A DNA stretch of 64,000 nt from Denitrovibrio sp. Its GTDB lineage: Bacteria > Chrysiogenota > Deferribacteres > Deferribacterales > Geovibrionaceae. Location: contig PKTN01000001.1 in the NCBI GenBank assembly GCA_002869185.1, forward strand, positions 434,001 through 498,000, written 5' to 3'. Below are positions 1-8,215 of the stretch, piece after piece (within the stretch, counting starts at the first letter, position 1; each line of letters opens with the position of its first letter). The position numbers and the translations under genes are program-made. The notes beneath the pieces were generated by a model, which did not search any database, was not told the DNA's origin, and saw only the letters and a program-made list of their open reading frames with translations.

Positions 1-1132
1 TATGGTATCCCTCAGATTCTTTAAGGATGACAGATTTAGCCTCGTCATATTCCTCTAACTGTAAAAGACCACTAATAGCATGGAGTTTATTAGAGTACTC
101 ATGACTCTGCACCCTAAGAAGCTCCGAGCATTGCCTAACCTGTTGAAGCTCATTATTCAGGTAATCCATCTCACCTTTACGCCTGAATGTCGCAACTGCC
201 CCATATACTTTATCATTTATTATGACCGTCTTAATGTTAAATAGTGTTAAATGACCATTAATAAAAAGCTCTTCATCCTTCACTTCATCTCTGTTTTGCA
301 TCCTTTGCGTTAGCATAACCTCAGGTAAAAAATTCTCAATATTGGCTCCAGTCATTTCATCAGCCAAGCCTAAAATCCTTTTAGCTTCGTTATTAGTAAA
401 CCTTATCAAACCTTCCTCGTTAACAGCTATAATCCCAGCTCTAACAGAGTTTAGGATGACCTCTCGTTCTCTATGTAATGACGCTATCTCGTATGGTTCA
501 AGCCCAAGAGTCAGTTTTTTAACATATCCAGCGATCATGCTAGCGGTTATTAAACCTACAAAAAGCATAATGAATAAGTAAGTCGCTGGCTCCTTTTGTG
601 CATTATGGATAACTTTCATAACACTCGTCTCTAGGTAGCCGACAGATGCGAAACCTAAGATACTGCCATCTATATCCTTAACAGGTGAAAAACCTCTGAG
701 TGAAAGTCCTAAAGTACCAACCGCTCGTGATGTATATGACTCACCATTTTGAACTGCAGCAGAAAAATCACCACCTACAAATTTTTGACCGATACGCTCT
801 TTTACAGGGTGTGCTAAACGTATACCGTCTCGTCTAGCGACAACGATAAACTGCGCACCAATCTCTTTTTGCATGTCTAATAATATGTTTTGAAGTTGCT
901 CGTTGGTTTCACCAGACCTTAGAGCGCTTATAACCATAGGCATTCTTGCGACTGTTTTTGCGAAATCAAGAGTTCGTTTTTTGTGTGATTCTTCTAAGAA
1001 GTTACCTACTATCCCATTGAATAGCACTGCTGTAACACCTATTTGCAAGAACACTAAGACAGATATCATGATAATCATCTGCCCTTTTATAGTTTTTGGG
1101 ATAAAGAATAAAATACCTTTGCCTGCTTTCAT
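1..1132 (-). CDS. CitA/DcuS-family sensor histidine kinase (3' part cut by window edge)
   Basis: I translated the minus strand from the ATG at 1132; the frame stays open to the window edge, giving the first 377 residues. There is a membrane segment near residues 18-38, an extracytoplasmic sensor domain of about 140 residues, a second membrane segment near 180-200, and a PAS-like domain around 215-320. A phospho-acceptor helix follows with the motif QSHEYSNKLHAI (His344). That H-E-[FY]-x-N-x-[LM]-H form belongs to the Spo0B-like kinases of the citrate/fumarate/malate sensors CitA, DcuS and MalK. The ATPase domain lies beyond position 1, as would any paired response regulator. The ligand is probably a C4-dicarboxylate or tricarboxylate, by family only. 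The gene is divergent from the glycosyltransferase at 1247. Confidence 0.85.
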   Translation of the reverse strand, partial: MKAGKGILFFIPKTIKGQMIIMISVLVFLQIGVTAVLFNGIVGNFLEESHKKRTLDFAKTVARMPMVISALRSGETNEQLQNILLDMQKEIGAQFIVVARRDGIRLAHPVKERIGQKFVGGDFSAAVQNGESYTSRAVGTLGLSLRGFSPVKDIDGSILGFASVGYLETSVMKVIHNAQKEPATYLFIMLFVGLITASMIAGYVKKLTLGLEPYEIASLHREREVILNSVRAGIIAVNEEGLIRFTNNEAKRILGLADEMTGANIENFLPEVMLTQRMQNRDEVKDEELFINGHLTLFNIKTVIINDKVYGAVATFRRKGEMDYLNNELQQVRQCSELLRVQSHEYSNKLHAISGLLQLEEYDEAKSVILKESEGYH

Positions 1133-1246
1133 ATTCTACCATCTAAATGCCTTTTTCATAAATATACCCTTCTTAAATAAACTTACAACATAGAATCAAA
1201 TTAAAGGCTTTAAAAAACTAGATAATGGCATTATGATGAAGACCTT

Positions 1247-2326
1247 ATGAAAATTTTACACATAGATACTGGTAAAGAGTGGCGTGGCGGACAAAGACAG
1301 GCATTTTTTCTACATGAAGGGCTATTAGAGTCTGGTGTGGATTCTGTTTTAGTATGCAATGAACTAGGGCAGCTTTGTAAAAAGGATACCCCTGGGATAT
1401 TCCCTGTATCTTTTAAGGGCGAGGCAGATCTCGGCTTTCTGTCAGAGCTTAAGGCTATCATAAAACATGAAAGACCAGATATCGTTCATACACATGATGC
1501 ACATGCCCTTACCCCTGCTCTCTTCGCAAGTGTTACCACAAGCGGTTTTAAACTAATCAATACCAGAAGAGTAGATTTTAGCATTAACAAAGGATTCATA
1601 AGTAGAAAAAAATATAATAATGCTAAAGTAAATCGTGTCGTTGCTATCTCTGAAGCTATAAAAGATATACTAGTTGTCGATGGTGTAAAGCCAGAGAAAG
1701 TTCCCGTAATCTACAGTGGAGTCCGTTTCCCTAAATCGATTAATTTCCTTAAAGTCCTAGAGATAAAAGAAAAATATGGTATTACAGGTAATGAGTTTAT
1801 CCTAGGTAATGTTGCAAATTTTGCTGATCATAAAGACCACTACACTCTCCTTAGAGCCTTCGATATTTTTTGTAAGATAGTCGACGATTCAAAACTGATT
1901 TTAGTTGGTGATGGTCCGATGTTTGAAGAGATTCAAGAATTTGCTAAATCATTAGATTGCTTTAATAATATAGTTTTCACAGGGTATACTGATGACGTTT
2001 ACGAGCACATAGCTCTCTTCGATATTTTTTGCATGTCTTCCAAAACTGAAGGACTCTGCACCTCAATAATCGATGCTCTTTTTATGTGTAAGCCAACTGT
2101 GGCTACTGCTGCTGGAGGTATACCAGAGCTGGTTAAACACAATTTTAATGGATTAATTAGTGAAGTTGGTGATGCTAGTATGTTCGCAACTAACCTATTA
2201 TTGATTTTTGAAGATGAGGTTTTAGAAGAGAAATTCGCTGGAAATGCATTTCATTCATCATTAAAATTCTCAGATGGTGCAATGGTTTATAAGTATATAG
2301 ATTTATATAAAGAACTAATGCTTTAA
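1247..2326 (+). CDS. Glycosyltransferase family 4 (GT-B fold)
   Basis: 359 residues, usual length for the family. The N-terminal half opens with the Rossmann-like strand MKILHIDTGKEWRGG, and DIVHTHDAHA is typical of GT4 acceptor domains. The C-terminal half has the nucleotide-sugar-binding sequence: GNVANFADHKDHYTLL, VGDGPMFEEI and SKTEGLCTSIIDAL. The last matches the EX7E motif, but the second Glu is Asp. No signal peptide or membrane segment, so it is cytosolic or peripheral at the inner membrane. It probably transfers a sugar to a lipid or envelope glycan; donor and acceptor cannot be told. It is followed 20 bases later by the AhpD-like gene on the same strand. The ribosome site is poor. 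Confidence 0.85.
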   Translation: MKILHIDTGKEWRGGQRQAFFLHEGLLESGVDSVLVCNELGQLCKKDTPGIFPVSFKGEADLGFLSELKAIIKHERPDIVHTHDAHALTPALFASVTTSGFKLINTRRVDFSINKGFISRKKYNNAKVNRVVAISEAIKDILVVDGVKPEKVPVIYSGVRFPKSINFLKVLEIKEKYGITGNEFILGNVANFADHKDHYTLLRAFDIFCKIVDDSKLILVGDGPMFEEIQEFAKSLDCFNNIVFTGYTDDVYEHIALFDIFCMSSKTEGLCTSIIDALFMCKPTVATAAGGIPELVKHNFNGLISEVGDASMFATNLLLIFEDEVLEEKFAGNAFHSSLKFSDGAMVYKYIDLYKELML

Positions 2327-2346
2327 GTCTGTAATAGGAGTTAGAT

Positions 2347-2880
2347 ATGGCTTTGTTGGAATTAATACCTGAGAATGATCAAGATCAATTTCTAAAAAAT
2401 GTCTTTTCTGTATCAAAAGAAACATTCGGATTTATACCTGAAGCTTTAAAATTATACGGCATAGCTCCAGAGATACTTGCAACCACTCTTAAAGCATTTG
2501 AAGCCTATAGGGAAACAGAAGGGATGTCCCCTATTTTGTTCATATATATAAGATTTGCCTATGCTAATACTATGAAATTTCCTTACTGTATAAACCTTAA
2601 TACTCTTTTGTTGAAAGCTCTTGCTGTCCCTGCAGATAAAGTTGAAGAAGCTAAATCTGATTGGAAAAAACTACCAATGAGTGATAATGAAATTAACCTA
2701 GTAGATTTTGCCCTTAAAGTTGCTATAAATCCTGATGATGTATCAAAAAGTGATATTGAAGCATTGAAAGAATTAGGATGGACTGAGAAACAGATTTTTA
2801 CTGCTTCTGATCAAGCAGCAAGAATGAACTATGCCAGTACTTTAATACGTGCTTTTAAGCTTGAAATAGATAAAGTTTGA
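2347..2880 (+). CDS. AhpD-like / carboxymuconolactone decarboxylase-fold protein lacking the CxxC pair
   Basis: 177 residues, all-helical, with the layout of AhpD-like proteins: an N-terminal lead, then the helix that normally carries E-x-x-x-C-x-x-C-H. Here the region reads FAYANTMKFPYCINLNTLL, so only one cysteine remains and the second Cys and the His are absent. A peroxidase-linked disulfide function is therefore unlikely in the standard form. AGGAG lies just before the ATG. It is probably co-transcribed with the glycosyltransferase upstream and converges on folA, with no clear terminator between them. Assignment rests on the fold signature and is moderate. Confidence 0.65.
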   Translation: MALLELIPENDQDQFLKNVFSVSKETFGFIPEALKLYGIAPEILATTLKAFEAYRETEGMSPILFIYIRFAYANTMKFPYCINLNTLLLKALAVPADKVEEAKSDWKKLPMSDNEINLVDFALKVAINPDDVSKSDIEALKELGWTEKQIFTASDQAARMNYASTLIRAFKLEIDKV

Positions 2881-2893
2881 TTTTTTATCAGGC

Positions 2894-3355
2894 TTATATT
2901 CGAATATATTTGATGTAGGTAAAGCCGTCGAAATCTTTGGTTTCAATCTCTTTCCACTTATCAAAATCAATCTCAGGGAAGACAGTGTCCCCGTCGAATT
3001 CTTCTTTTATAAATGAAAGATGAAGCTCGTCTACCACATCGATAACTTCTGAATATATCTGACCGCCACCAATAAAAAAGAGTTTTTTATCATACTCCTT
3101 AGCGGCTTCGATACAATCTGAGACAGATTTAAATACTCTACAACCCTCTATAGATGTGCTTGATCTGGAGATAACAAAGTTTTCTCTATTAGGGAGTGGA
3201 CGTCCTATAGATTCGTAAGTCTTTCTGCCCATTGCAATAATATTACCACTAGTAGTCTCTTTAAAAAGTTTAAGGTCCTCTGGCATATGCCAAGGCATTG
3301 AATTGTCTTTGCCTATCACCCTATTCTCTGTCATAGCGACAATAAGAGCAGTCAT
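2894..3355 (-). CDS. folA: Dihydrofolate reductase
   Basis: 153 residues, normal bacterial DHFR length. It reduces dihydrofolate to tetrahydrofolate with NADPH, regenerating the folate oxidised by ThyA. Seen: the N-terminal ALIVAMTENRVIGKDNSMPWHMPEDLK (substrate/Met20 loop with the catalytic acidic residue following PWH), the NADPH-binding MGRKTYESIGRPLPNR, and FFIGGGQIY near residues 95-103. Its ATG overlaps the thyA stop (TAATG), so the two are translationally coupled. Confidence 0.95.
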   Translation of the reverse strand: MTALIVAMTENRVIGKDNSMPWHMPEDLKLFKETTSGNIIAMGRKTYESIGRPLPNRENFVISRSSTSIEGCRVFKSVSDCIEAAKEYDKKLFFIGGGQIYSEVIDVVDELHLSFIKEEFDGDTVFPEIDFDKWKEIETKDFDGFTYIKYIRI

Positions 3356-4218
3356 TATACAGCTACCGAAAACTTGATACCAGGGTGTGACACGTAATCT
3401 TTGAGTGTGATATCTTCAAAAGTGAGTTCGTTGAAAGGTTTATCTGCGATCTCAACCTGAGAGAGTTGCATAGGTTCTCTTTCAAGTTGCTCTTTAAGAC
3501 CTTCTATATGATTTTCATAAATATGTGCATCAATAATGGTATGAGCAAATTCTCCAACCTCAAGACCTGTCTCTTTAGCTAACATCATAGTGAGAAGAGC
3601 ATAGCATGAGAGGTTAAAAGGTATCCCTAGAGCGATATCTCCAGAGCGTTGTGTAAGGTGACAGTTAAGTTTCCCTGCTTTTACAGAGAAGCAGAATGAA
3701 TAGTGACACGGAGGTAGCTTGCTCTCTGCAGCGTTGGCTGGATGCCATGCAGAGACCACCATCCTACGTTGACCTGAACAGTTGGGATTCTCTTTAACTT
3801 CTTTTAGAGTATCAAGAACATACTGTATTTGGTCAAAGACAACTAAGCCTGACTCTTTCTCTTTATGAGTCCATTTCTTGCCCCAATTCTCGCCATCGAG
3901 TCCTCTTTCAGGCACAGGAAATCTTCTCCAAAAGCGACCATAAGCAGTCTCAAGTAGCCCTTCCTCGTCAGCCCATGCGTCCCAAATTTTTGTCTTTTTG
4001 CTGAGATCTTTAACATGCTCTTCACCTGAAAGGTACCAGAATAGCTCATGTACCATTGAGTTAAAGAACATTTTTTTTGTAGTTAGAAGTGGGTAACCGT
4101 CTGCAAGATTAACACGATAAAAATAGCTGAAAACACTATATGTAGCAACGCCTGTTCTGTTTGGAATGTAAACTCCGTTATCTAACACATACTTAACCAT
4201 ATTCTTATATACTTGCAC
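3355..4218 (-). CDS. thyA: Thymidylate synthase (ThyA type)
   Basis: 287 residues, slightly longer than the 264 of the E. coli protein. It converts dUMP and methylene-tetrahydrofolate to dTMP and dihydrofolate. Visible motifs: PNRTGVATYSVF (phosphate-binding Arg), the catalytic cysteine in LPPCHYSFCF, QRSGDIALGIPFN, and HIYENHIEGL. The start is GTG at 4218, six bases after GGAGG; the next Met lies inside the conserved N-terminal helix. The folA gene follows with a TAATG overlap, a classical pair that recycles the dihydrofolate made here. Confidence 0.95.
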   Translation of the reverse strand: MQVYKNMVKYVLDNGVYIPNRTGVATYSVFSYFYRVNLADGYPLLTTKKMFFNSMVHELFWYLSGEEHVKDLSKKTKIWDAWADEEGLLETAYGRFWRRFPVPERGLDGENWGKKWTHKEKESGLVVFDQIQYVLDTLKEVKENPNCSGQRRMVVSAWHPANAAESKLPPCHYSFCFSVKAGKLNCHLTQRSGDIALGIPFNLSCYALLTMMLAKETGLEVGEFAHTIIDAHIYENHIEGLKEQLEREPMQLSQVEIADKPFNELTFEDITLKDYVSHPGIKFSVAV

Positions 4219-4243
4219 GACCGTCCTCCGAAAATGTTTTATA

Positions 4244-4903
4244 TCATTTATAGAATTTTTTTAAGAAACTAGGTTTTATTCCTAGGTAATAAAGTGAAAT
4301 AATAGTCCAATTTCTAAGGTTTGTATATAAAAAACCTTCCTTTTTCCAACGCCTAGATGACGTTTTAAGTGGGAGATTTGATAAAAACAGTTTCAATCCG
4401 TTTTTTTTACATTTTTGCATGAATTGAACATCTTCCATTATTGGAATATTCTCATAATGTCCGATTTCATAAAATACTTTTCTGGTACAGAAAATTCCTT
4501 GGTCACCATAAGGTATTTTCGTTATTTTGTTTCTCAGGCTCACAACCCTCTCTATTATACGAAACATGAACATCTCATCATTAATTTCTAACTTAAATGC
4601 ACCAACATCGTAGTTTTCTAATGAATTTTCTATCTCAGTAATGAATTTTTTTGAAAGAATTGAGTCAGCATGGAGAAATAATAGTAAATCACCAGTGGAA
4701 TTAAGTGCTCCATTGTTCAACTGAGAAGCTCTACCTTTAGGAGAGATTACCTGTATAACATCTTTATCTTTAATAATTTTATTCGTTTCGCCATTATGAT
4801 CGCTAACTACAATCTCACAATCACCAAATTTGCGAATATGACTAATAGTAGAATTAATATTTTCCTGCTCGTTATAAACAGGGATAATTACAGAGAGCTT
4901 CAT
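4244..4903 (-). CDS. Family 2 glycosyltransferase, rSAM/selenodomain-associated transferase 2 type
   Basis: 219 residues. GT-A fold start MKLSVIIPVYNEQENI, then a nucleotide-binding segment and the acidic motif LLLFLHADS (HAD in place of the usual DxD), then PYGDQGIFCTRKVF. This is the pattern of the transferase 2 family that travels with the transferase 1 family (DUF2064) and the ArsS-type radical SAM enzyme. Its ATG overlaps the stop of the TVP38 gene (ATGA). The product is not known; arsenosugar-like or lipid glycosylation has been suggested for such clusters. It is the last gene of the run that starts near 10344. Confidence 0.75.
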   Translation of the reverse strand: MKLSVIIPVYNEQENINSTISHIRKFGDCEIVVSDHNGETNKIIKDKDVIQVISPKGRASQLNNGALNSTGDLLLFLHADSILSKKFITEIENSLENYDVGAFKLEINDEMFMFRIIERVVSLRNKITKIPYGDQGIFCTRKVFYEIGHYENIPIMEDVQFMQKCKKNGLKLFLSNLPLKTSSRRWKKEGFLYTNLRNWTIISLYYLGIKPSFLKKFYK

Positions 4904-5571
4904 CCCCTACTCTTAAGTTTTTTATAAATGACTGGAACAAGCATCAATAAACCTAAGAGGATAAAAGCTGATAGAATCTGAGGTGAGAAGATATCATTAA
5001 CAGAGCTGATTTCGTTAAGCCTGCTTCCAGCATATACAAACACAAAACCGCCTGGGATCATACCCATAAAGGATGTCCAAAGGAATGTACGTAGTTTCAA
5101 TTTTGTCAAACCTGCTAGAATATTTATCAGAAAGAATGGAAATATAGGGATTAACCTTAGAGTTAGCATATACATATAACCATTAGAGGTTAGTTCATTG
5201 TTGAATTTTGCCAGTTGAGTTTCATATTTTTTGTTTAAAGTCTCTCCAAGTAAGTATCTAGACATTAGAAAACCTAGACCAGCACCTATAGTCGCCCCTG
5301 TAACAGCTAATAGTGTTCCTAATGTAGTACCGAATACAAAACCACCACTAAGGCTCAATATGACAGCCCCTGGCAGATTAAGCCCTGCTACGACGATATA
5401 TATAAACATAAACAGAGAGAGCGATATTAGGTGATTTGATTCAACATATGATTGCAAAGCATCGCTATTAGTCTTCAAAGATTCAAATGTAAGCATGTTT
5501 GCAAACTCACTTTGTCTAATAAAAATGACAATTATCACCAAAATAACTAAAATCAGCAGTTTTTTTATCAA
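4900..5571 (-). CDS. TVP38/TMEM64-family (DedA-like) membrane protein
   Basis: 223 residues with about six hydrophobic segments: residues 4-20, 50-70, 73-105, 130-160, 163-185 and 195-215. The central part has the family motifs GAVILSLSGGFVFG and GATIGAGLGFLMSRYLLG, then RLIPIFPFFLINILAGLT. These proteins are inner-membrane and are proposed scramblases or transporters of lipid intermediates. The start is TTG at 5571 overlapping the TGA of the flavoprotein gene, with AAGGG upstream. Mer-like flavoproteins and TVP38 proteins are often adjacent or fused, which supports a joint function that is still undefined. Confidence 0.85.
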   Translation of the reverse strand: MIKKLLILVILVIIVIFIRQSEFANMLTFESLKTNSDALQSYVESNHLISLSLFMFIYIVVAGLNLPGAVILSLSGGFVFGTTLGTLLAVTGATIGAGLGFLMSRYLLGETLNKKYETQLAKFNNELTSNGYMYMLTLRLIPIFPFFLINILAGLTKLKLRTFLWTSFMGMIPGGFVFVYAGSRLNEISSVNDIFSPQILSAFILLGLLMLVPVIYKKLKSRG

Positions 5572-6980
5572 TTTTTAATCCCTTTTATGAACTTAACTAT
5601 CGGGTTATCAAGTAAAATTTCAATAATTGCATACTTTGATGGCTGTCTAACAGCATAAGAGTATGTAGGGTAAATATGTACCATATCTGCGATTTTCTGG
5701 AAAGGTATTTTAAACTTTTTAGCGAGCATAGGCTCATGAATAACTTCACCAGCCCTACTTCCAAGTATATGTATACCTATCAGATAGCCCTTTTTGTTTG
5801 TGATGTATTTTGCCATACCTACTGTATTTCCGTCAGTGATAGCCCTATCCACATGGTTATATGAATATTTAAAAACACGTATACAATCACGTCCATATTC
5901 AGCAATAGCTTCATCTTCAGTCAGTCCACACCTTGCGAGCTCTGGCTCCGTGTAGGTGCACCATCCGATATTGGAATAATCTACTGACTTTTTAAAGACA
6001 GGAATAAGAGCATTTCTAGCCGCTGTAACAGCTTCATAGTCTGCAACGTGAGTAAATTGATATGGAGGGACTATATCGCCAGCAGCATAGATGTTTTTAG
6101 CTGTAGTGCGTAGGTATTTATCTACCTTTACGCCTTTATTATCGTATTCTATCCCTGCATTTTCTAAGCCGAGGTTATTGATATTTGGTTTACGTCCAAC
6201 AGCCACGAGAAGCCTTTCAGCATGTAACTCATCTATCTCACCTTCAGTATTTAGGGTCACAAAACCGTTCTTTTGCTCTACTGAGATTACTTTAGTGTTA
6301 GTGATTACCTTGATCTCATCTTCGTCAAGTTTGGCGCTGAGCATATTCGAAAGCTCTCTATCTTCCCTTGGCAAAATGCGCTTGCTCATCTCAATTATTG
6401 CGACATCGACGCCTAGCCCATTAAGTGCTGATGCCAGTTCCAATCCAATAGGACCACCGCCAAGCACTGCTACTGATGAAGGTAACTCATTAAGATCAAA
6501 GATAGTTTCATTGGTAAGATAGTTTATATCTTCAAGACCTTTAATGTCTGGTATTTGTGGTGAAGATCCTGTGGCGAGTATATATTTATCGGCTTGGATA
6601 TTCTCATTACTCACACTAATTGTGTGGTTATCTATAAAAGTAGCTCCACCCTCGATTATGTCTATCCCCTCTTCTCTGAAGATGTCAGGGGTTTCACTAG
6701 AGTATACAGCAGAGACTATCTGCCTAATGTGTGACATAGCTTTAGATGTATCAAGTGAGGAAGTATCCATCTTTAGTCCAAACTCATTAAGTTCTTTAAT
6801 ATTATGAGCCATATGAGAGGTGCGAAGCAAGGCTTTGCTAGGCACACAGCCGAAATGTGTGCAATCGCCACCAAGTTTGTTTTTTTCTACGATAGCAACT
6901 CTTTTGCCCAATCCTAATGCAAATTTAGCCGCCACTAAACCTGCAGAACCGCCACCTATAACTACTAGATCGTATCTCAT
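5568..6980 (-). CDS. Mercuric-reductase/dihydrolipoamide-dehydrogenase-like flavoprotein
   Basis: 470 residues from the ATG at 6980, chosen because AAGGA lies seven bases upstream; a TTG five codons earlier overlaps the preceding gene more and sits upstream of that site. FAD-binding GxGxxG is in LVVIGGGSAGLVAAK and the redox disulfide is in GGDCTHFGCVPSK (Cys-x4-Cys intact). The NAD(P)-binding motif is in VAVLGGGPIGLELASAL, and YAAGDIVPP is the second FAD contact. The C-terminal HIYPTYSYAVRQPS lacks the His-x-x-x-x-Glu dyad of true dihydrolipoamide dehydrogenases. No N-terminal mercury-binding domain and no C-terminal vicinal Cys pair, so this is not MerA proper. Confidence 0.85.
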   Translation of the reverse strand: MRYDLVVIGGGSAGLVAAKFALGLGKRVAIVEKNKLGGDCTHFGCVPSKALLRTSHMAHNIKELNEFGLKMDTSSLDTSKAMSHIRQIVSAVYSSETPDIFREEGIDIIEGGATFIDNHTISVSNENIQADKYILATGSSPQIPDIKGLEDINYLTNETIFDLNELPSSVAVLGGGPIGLELASALNGLGVDVAIIEMSKRILPREDRELSNMLSAKLDEDEIKVITNTKVISVEQKNGFVTLNTEGEIDELHAERLLVAVGRKPNINNLGLENAGIEYDNKGVKVDKYLRTTAKNIYAAGDIVPPYQFTHVADYEAVTAARNALIPVFKKSVDYSNIGWCTYTEPELARCGLTEDEAIAEYGRDCIRVFKYSYNHVDRAITDGNTVGMAKYITNKKGYLIGIHILGSRAGEVIHEPMLAKKFKIPFQKIADMVHIYPTYSYAVRQPSKYAIIEILLDNPIVKFIKGIKN

Positions 6981-6991
6981 TTTTCTATCCT

Positions 6992-7630
6992 TCAATAAAT
7001 ATCAAGTGTATCTAAAATACCTTTCAGGTTACCTTTGTGTTTTTGTAAATCCTGAATGTCGTCCAAGTCACCTAATATTGGTGCCTGAGCAATACTTAAA
7101 CCTGTATCTTCAAATATATGCATAGTTTGCGAAAAGACAATATCTGTACTCCAAGATATCCCTTCGAAAACAGTTTTTGTAAGTTTACCATTTTGGAAGC
7201 CGATGAGATAATATCCACCGTCACAAGCCTTTCCAATAATTGCGTCACTAACTTTTAAGGATTCTAAAGAGGATGTTATTATTACCGAATCGAGTTCTGG
7301 AATATCTGTTCCTGTCAAAACGGAACGTTTATAACCCATATCAAAAGAGATTTGTAGAGCATTATGCATCCTCTCGCCAATATCAGCACCGACCTGTGGG
7401 TGATAACTTATATTGTCCCCTAGCCAATTTTTAAAATTTAATATTTTATCATATGGGTCAATAAATAAGAGTATATCGTAAGATTGAGTATTTGAAGTAT
7501 TTATGAGGCGTTCAACAAGTAGTCTATATAGTTCAGCAGCATTACTATCGCCAATATCTTTACCTAGGCGTGTTTTGACTTTGCCAGTTTCAGGGAATTT
7601 CAAAAAGATAATGTGAGCAGTTGGTAACAT
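6992..7630 (-). CDS. DUF2064 / rSAM-selenodomain-associated transferase 1
   Basis: 212 residues. Nucleotidyl- or glycosyltransferase A-like fold, with FLKFPETGKVKTRLGKDIG as the N-terminal nucleotide-binding loop, LTGTDIPEL as the acidic metal motif, and ACDGGYYLIGF in the C-terminal half. This is the pattern of the DUF2064 family. It occurs here with the transferase 2 family three genes downstream, as elsewhere. The start ATG has GGAG close upstream and follows the ICMT-like gene with no gap. The ArsS/radical SAM partner usually found with the pair is not in this window. Confidence 0.8.
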   Translation of the reverse strand: MLPTAHIIFLKFPETGKVKTRLGKDIGDSNAAELYRLLVERLINTSNTQSYDILLFIDPYDKILNFKNWLGDNISYHPQVGADIGERMHNALQISFDMGYKRSVLTGTDIPELDSVIITSSLESLKVSDAIIGKACDGGYYLIGFQNGKLTKTVFEGISWSTDIVFSQTMHIFEDTGLSIAQAPILGDLDDIQDLQKHKGNLKGILDTLDIY

Positions 7631-8215
7631 TTATCTCCTCAGTTTAAAAAATGGAACAAGTGCAGGAACTTCTTTCATATAATCAAGGTATTCCTGTCCA
7701 AACTCTTTCTTGAGTTTTCTCTCCTCATTAATTGTACCGAGTAAAAAATATAATGTAAGCAGGATATTTAGATATAAATCCTTAACCGCTAGAGGTCTTG
7801 CCCAGATGGCGACCAAGGAGGCTGTATAGTAAGGATGACGCACAACGGCGAGGGCACCTTTTTTAGTTAATGTTGGTTTTTCATATGTGTATTCTTCTCC
7901 ATTAAGTTTTGCTTTGACCTGAGTGAGTCCAAGGAAACTTGCGTTGTCATAGCTTCTAACAGCGTATAAACCAAAGGTAATTGCAGAAACAAATATTATG
8001 TTTAGAAAGTTTTTCTGTGGAAGATTTGGTTTAAAGAAGATCTCAGATGGCATCGTATGATAGAAATATAGTACCGGCAAAAGCAGTACAACTGATTGAA
8101 CAACATAAAAAAAGCGGTACCACCAGCTATAATAAACTCGACCCATAATCTTTGAGTCAGCTAGTATGCTGTGGATTACGCAATAAATTGTAAGAGACAA
8201 AGTAAAATTAAACAT
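7631..8215 (-). CDS. Isoprenylcysteine carboxyl methyltransferase-like membrane protein
   Basis: 194 residues with hydrophobic segments near 5-15, 30-50, 67-85 and 145-160. The C-terminal half has the ICMT/PEMT signature: VVRHPYYTASL (RHPxY) and then NEERKLKKEFGQEYLDYMKEVP, where the EE and the tyrosines bind SAM and product. These enzymes methylate lipid or small-molecule acceptors at the membrane; the substrate here is unknown. Its start overlaps the ptsP stop by one base (TAATG). It leads directly into the DUF2064 gene, so it may belong functionally to that cluster rather than to ptsP. Confidence 0.75.
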   Translation of the reverse strand: MFNFTLSLTIYCVIHSILADSKIMGRVYYSWWYRFFYVVQSVVLLLPVLYFYHTMPSEIFFKPNLPQKNFLNIIFVSAITFGLYAVRSYDNASFLGLTQVKAKLNGEEYTYEKPTLTKKGALAVVRHPYYTASLVAIWARPLAVKDLYLNILLTLYFLLGTINEERKLKKEFGQEYLDYMKEVPALVPFFKLRR

